In this document: positions 7,141 to 10,312 of the stretch, one piece after another
Layout: each line of letters opens with the position of its first letter
Numbering within the stretch: position 1 is the stretch's first letter
The notes under the pieces: model-generated
Databases searched by the model: none
What the model was told of the DNA's origin: nothing
Seen by the model: only the letters and a program-made list of their open reading frames with translations
Made by a program: the position numbers and the translations under genes
DNA from: an uncultured Campylobacter sp.
GTDB taxonomy: Bacteria > Campylobacterota > Campylobacteria > Campylobacterales > Campylobacteraceae
Direction: 5' to 3'
Assembly (NCBI RefSeq): GCF_937890585.1
Contig: NZ_CALACG010000246.1
Location: 1 to 10,312, forward strand
Length of the DNA: 10,312 nucleotides

Positions 7141-9510
7141 ATGAAAAAGCTCTTAACCATCTTATTTTTACCGCTTTATCTATCCGCCTTTAGCCTTAGC
7201 CTAAACAGCGGCGCAAACGCAAATAAGCCTTATAGCGTCCTTCAGCTAAGCGACGAAAAAGAATTTGAATGTGTGGAGCAAATTTTAGCCTACGACACTA
7301 AGCGCTACGTTTGTATGCTCGATGATGGGATCTTGCCAAAGATCGAAGATACGACGCTGCCTTTAATGGACATAAAATATAAAAAGCAAGACGGCAAGCT
7401 CTTTATCGTCATCATGCCAAAAGCACCCTCAAAACTTCTAAATGTTCAAACTGAGCTTTACAGCAGTCCAAGCGTGCAAGATACGCCAAAGACGACCATC
7501 TCAAAGCACTTTAGCATCATCATCGACACTTCGCTAAGCGAAAATAACAAAAGAGTATCTGGGCTAAATTTTTCGCCTGATTTTAGAGATATGCTAAGTC
7601 CAAGCATCGGAGCGCTTGATCTTAACAAAGCGCCTATCGCTGGGCTTGATAGCAACGATATAGACATCTACATAAATATAAAAAGAGCTTACGAAAAGGG
7701 CGCTTATGAAAGCGTGGTAAAAGATACGCAAACAGCGATAAAAAGGCATCCAGCTAGTCTTTTCTCAAGTGAGTTTTTACTTTTTAGACTAAGAGCGCTT
7801 GATAAAATTTTTGAGACAAAGAGCGAGTTTGAGGGGCTAGAGCCAAAAGATATCGTAAGCGAGGGCAGAGCTTGGATAAGGAAATTCCCTTCTGATGAGA
7901 ACTATCCAGAGGTGCTATATCTCATCGCCAGAGCTTACCTCAAAGATAGCATCGCAAGTGATGCAAAATATATGCTTGACATACTAAGCGAAGAGCATGC
8001 AGAGTCAAAATTTACAAAGCTTGCCACGCTTGATTATGCTGACTACCTATATAAAATAGGCAGGCAAAAAGAGGCGCTAAGCGACTATGAAAAGGTGCTC
8101 TACGCTACAAACGACATCGACCTTGCAAGCAGGGCTGCACTAAGCCTAGCGGACGCAAATATCGATAAAGAGAAATTTGACGAGGCGAAGAAATTTGTGC
8201 TAAAGATTGCAAATGCAAATGAAAAATTTTTCATGAACGATCCTACAAAATCGATGAATTTAGCCTATACATTTGCCAGCAAAGATATGCCAGACGTGGC
8301 TGCTAAAATTTATGAAATTTTGGTAAATAATAGCGATAGGACAAAGGATTTTTACGAGGCAGCACTAAAAAATTTAGCGCTAAATTTAGCCAAAACCAAA
8401 GATGAAAAAAGGGCGTATGAGTATCTAAACAGATATGAAAAAGAGTTTAAATATGGCGACTACATCGAAGAGGTCGCTAAGGCAAAGGATGGGCTATTTT
8501 TTGAAGAGGACGACAAAAACGCCACCGCACTTCACGCAAGATATAAAGATCTCATCGAAAAATATGCCGGCACAAATATCAGCCAAAAGGCGCTCATTAG
8601 CGAGCTTGAGCTAAATTTAAAAGAGCGTAAATTTGCCGATGCGCTAGCTTATAACAACCTCGCAAAAGATGAAAATTTAAGCAAGGCGATGGAGCTAGTA
8701 AATGAGGCTGCGCTTGAGCTAACAAAAGAGTTTTTCATAAAAGATGACTGCACAGCGGTTGTAAATTTACTCGAAAACTACGATGTGAGCAAAGTCTCTT
8801 TGCCGCAGTTTAAGCTTTTTAACTGCTACTTTAGAACGGCGCGTTACAATGAGGCGCTAGAGCTTGCAAAGGCTCATGTGAAGGACGAAAATTTAGAAGA
8901 TAGAGTCGAGTGGCTGGTAAATTTGAGCAAAATTTTATATAAAAATAAAGACTACGAGCACGCCATCATCGCTGCAAACGACGCCCTATCGCTTGGCTCA
9001 GCAGTCGAGTACTCGGACCCTACGCCATCGCTTTTTGATAGATTTTACTCGCTACTTGCGCTAAAACGCTTTACTGAGGCGGTCTCTACGATCAGTGCGA
9101 TCGAGCAGCTAAGAGGACAGGACTTTAAGATCATCGAAGCCTACGCAGCTATATGCGACTACGCGATGAAGAGCAACGACTACGCTATCGCTGCAACCTA
9201 CGCTAAAAAGGCGCTAGAGCTACAAACCAGAGCCAAGATAAATACCTTTTCGCCAAAGCTAAATTTTGACTACTCAGAGGCTTCATTAAAAACAGATAAC
9301 ATTGACGAGGCGCTTGATGAGGCGAAATTTATACTAAATATGAAACTTGAGCCAGAGGATCGCTTGCATGCTCTAAATTTGGCAAGTGAAATTTACATCA
9401 GGCAAAAGCAGTATAAGCTAGCTAAGCCATATCTAAACGAGTGCATTGGCTCAAATTTCACAAGTGCTTACAAAGATGCCTGCAAAGCCAAACTTGAGAT
9501 GATAAAGTAA
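7141..9510 (+). CDS. pflA: PflA-like periplasmic TPR protein, flagellar motor disk scaffold
   Basis: Probable orthologue of C. jejuni PflA (paralysed flagella), a periplasmic motor protein that with PflB forms the spoke-and-rim scaffold used to place stator units. The 789-residue length matches my recollection of C. jejuni PflA (about 788), and the position directly after nuoN is the same. The sequence shows an N-terminal signal peptide (MKKLL, then a hydrophobic run; cleavage likely near Ala16). A region rich in predicted beta strands follows (about 28-130), then a linker, then from about 175 to the end tandem helical TPR-like units, for example RAYEKGAYESVVKDTQTAI, YKIGRQKEALSDYEKVL, RTARYNEALELAKAHV and YKNKDYEHAIIAANDALSL. 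No transmembrane segment follows the signal. ATG 7141 is chosen over the TTG at 7024, which would bury the signal peptide and overlap nuoN. The Shine-Dalgarno is poor (GGCGGC abuts the ATG). Export and TPR fold are secure; the PflA name rests on length, synteny and architecture. Confidence 0.85.
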   Translation: MKKLLTILFLPLYLSAFSLSLNSGANANKPYSVLQLSDEKEFECVEQILAYDTKRYVCMLDDGILPKIEDTTLPLMDIKYKKQDGKLFIVIMPKAPSKLLNVQTELYSSPSVQDTPKTTISKHFSIIIDTSLSENNKRVSGLNFSPDFRDMLSPSIGALDLNKAPIAGLDSNDIDIYINIKRAYEKGAYESVVKDTQTAIKRHPASLFSSEFLLFRLRALDKIFETKSEFEGLEPKDIVSEGRAWIRKFPSDENYPEVLYLIARAYLKDSIASDAKYMLDILSEEHAESKFTKLATLDYADYLYKIGRQKEALSDYEKVLYATNDIDLASRAALSLADANIDKEKFDEAKKFVLKIANANEKFFMNDPTKSMNLAYTFASKDMPDVAAKIYEILVNNSDRTKDFYEAALKNLALNLAKTKDEKRAYEYLNRYEKEFKYGDYIEEVAKAKDGLFFEEDDKNATALHARYKDLIEKYAGTNISQKALISELELNLKERKFADALAYNNLAKDENLSKAMELVNEAALELTKEFFIKDDCTAVVNLLENYDVSKVSLPQFKLFNCYFRTARYNEALELAKAHVKDENLEDRVEWLVNLSKILYKNKDYEHAIIAANDALSLGSAVEYSDPTPSLFDRFYSLLALKRFTEAVSTISAIEQLRGQDFKIIEAYAAICDYAMKSNDYAIAATYAKKALELQTRAKINTFSPKLNFDYSEASLKTDNIDEALDEAKFILNMKLEPEDRLHALNLASEIYIRQKQYKLAKPYLNECIGSNFTSAYKDACKAKLEMIK

Positions 9511-9516
9511 AAATTA

Positions 9517-10242
9517 GTGCTAAATTTAAATGATCTTGAAAAAGAGTATCTGGAGCTTAAAAAAGATAATTTTCAGGACAGCAAAAGGATCAAATTTATC
9601 GTAAATTTAGGCGCTAGCGATGAGATAGCGTATCATTATGAGCTTATTTGCAAGCAGTGGCAAGAGGGTAGGCAGCTAAATTTAGAAAGCAGCTTTGATA
9701 GGCATGGAAGCGCTGGGCTGGAGTTTTTGTTTGAGCGTTTAGCCAAAAAGAGCGATCAAAAACTAAAAATAGAAACCATCTATCTTATAGCGCAAATCCT
9801 TTCTAAGTCTAAGCATAGGGACTTTTATACCGCGTTTTGTGACCGTCTTATCCCTCAAATAACCTCTTTTTTGGGGACAAATGATGCCATTCGCCGCAAG
9901 CTTATAATAGCGCTTGGCTGGGTTGGTACGTTAGAGCAAATAGAAATTTTGATAAGCGAGATACATGGTAGCAAAGATAGCCTTTGCAGAGCATGGGCGG
10001 CAGCTAGCCTTATGCAGATGTCATTTCACAGGGTTGATCAAACAATCTTGCGAGATAAAACAAAAGCTGCATTTTTGCAAGGCATCTCTACCGAAAAAGA
10101 GCTATATGCTTGCGCAGTTATGATAGAAGCGGCTCAAATTTTGTTTGGTAAAAAATGGATATCTAGCGCAGCTCAAAACCAAAATGAAGAAAAAATAGAA
10201 AAAGCTAGGAAATCGGCTGTAAGATTTTTAAGCAAGAGCTAG
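9517..10242 (+). CDS. HEAT-like helical repeat protein of unknown function
   Basis: I do not recognise this gene by name. The 241-residue product has no signal peptide and no membrane segment, so it should be cytoplasmic. It is alpha-helical throughout. The best repeat is at about residues 123-168: DAIRRKLIIALGWVGTLEQI, then EILISEIHGSKDSLCRAWAA and ASLMQM, which follows the HEAT/PBS-lyase pattern of Arg and Leu-Gly in one helix and Arg-x-x-Ala-Ala in the next. Earlier helices (about 65-76, 83-98, 102-119) probably form less regular repeats. The C-terminus (about 221-237) is highly charged. The GTG start is the only reasonable one: it lies three codons after an in-frame stop, and the next in-frame ATG is near residue 166. 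Shine-Dalgarno support is weak (AAAG about nine bases upstream). It starts six bases after pflA, so it is probably co-transcribed. A scaffold or protein-binding role is plausible; nothing indicates catalysis. Confidence 0.8.
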   Translation: MLNLNDLEKEYLELKKDNFQDSKRIKFIVNLGASDEIAYHYELICKQWQEGRQLNLESSFDRHGSAGLEFLFERLAKKSDQKLKIETIYLIAQILSKSKHRDFYTAFCDRLIPQITSFLGTNDAIRRKLIIALGWVGTLEQIEILISEIHGSKDSLCRAWAAASLMQMSFHRVDQTILRDKTKAAFLQGISTEKELYACAVMIEAAQILFGKKWISSAAQNQNEEKIEKARKSAVRFLSKS

Positions 10243-10288
10243 AATGCAAATTTAAAAAACTTATCTGAATAAAATGGTTTAAGAGCTA
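10234..10288 (+). repeat. 8-bp direct repeat flanking the 3' end of the HEAT-like gene
   Basis: AAGAGCTA occurs at 10234-10241, across the stop codon of the HEAT-like gene, and again at 10281-10288. The two starts are 47 bases apart. There is no mobile element between the copies and the flanking bases differ, so this is a short repeat that may be chance. Confidence 0.35.
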
Positions 10289-10312
10289 AGAAAATTTAGT
10301 CTATAAATTTAT
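10243..10312. other. AT-rich non-coding tail, no clear terminator
   Basis: These 70 bases after the last gene are AT-rich and contain no open frame of note. Possible stems are short and almost all A-T (TTAT-CTGA-ATAA at 10261-10272; CTAA/TTAG around 10286-10299), and no GC-rich stem with a T-run follows. TATAAA at 10302-10307 could be the -10 box of a gene beyond the window, but this cannot be judged here. Confidence 0.5.

Noticed and set aside
10261..10312. Possible terminator or hairpin after the HEAT-like gene
   Set aside because: Candidate stems are only 4-5 A-T pairs without a T-run, too weak to call.
1..10312. CRISPR array, insertion sequence, prophage, tRNA/rRNA or defence genes
   Set aside because: No spaced repeats, transposase motifs, inverted terminal repeats, clover-leaf sequences or nuclease/ATPase genes are seen. 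Nearly all bases are used by nine co-directional genes.

Overview
The window reads as a chromosomal segment of a Campylobacter, more likely one of the higher-GC species (concisus/showae/curvus/rectus type) than C. jejuni. This is inferred from the protein sequences, from the gene order nuoH-I-J-K-L-M-N followed directly by a pflA-like gene (the arrangement known in C. jejuni), and from a base composition near 40% GC judged by eye. The very frequent AAATTT word also fits. Species assignment is an inference.

Layout: every gene is on the + strand and the window is almost fully coding. Bases 1-7118 hold the membrane-arm half of the respiratory complex I operon: nuoH (5' end outside the window), nuoI, nuoJ, nuoK, nuoL, nuoM and nuoN. 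Junctions are very tight: gaps of 8 and 3 bp, and overlaps of 8, 4, 1 and 4 bp. After 22 bp comes a 789-codon gene (7141-9510) for an exported TPR-rich protein. I identify it as PflA, the periplasmic flagellar-motor scaffold protein. Six bases later, in the same reading frame, a GTG-started gene (9517-10242) encodes a 241-residue helical HEAT-like repeat protein that I cannot name. The last 70 bp are AT-rich and non-coding, with no convincing terminator.

How the genes work together: NuoH and NuoI form the quinone-site and terminal Fe-S region. NuoJ and NuoK carry the proton channel next to them, and NuoL, NuoM and NuoN are the three antiporter-like pumping subunits. All the key lysines and glutamates are present, so the pump looks intact. 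In C. jejuni this complex takes electrons from flavodoxin rather than NADH; the genes that would show this here lie upstream of the window. PflA belongs to the ring that holds the stators which spend the proton gradient, so the unit pairs a proton pump with a proton consumer. The HEAT-like gene is the real unknown.

I see no mobile element, CRISPR array, RNA gene, defence locus or pseudogene. The points most worth a second look are the HEAT-like gene behind pflA, a TATAAT box placed so that pflA could be transcribed without a leader, the AAATTT over-abundance, and several family-atypical residues in NuoH, NuoI and NuoM.
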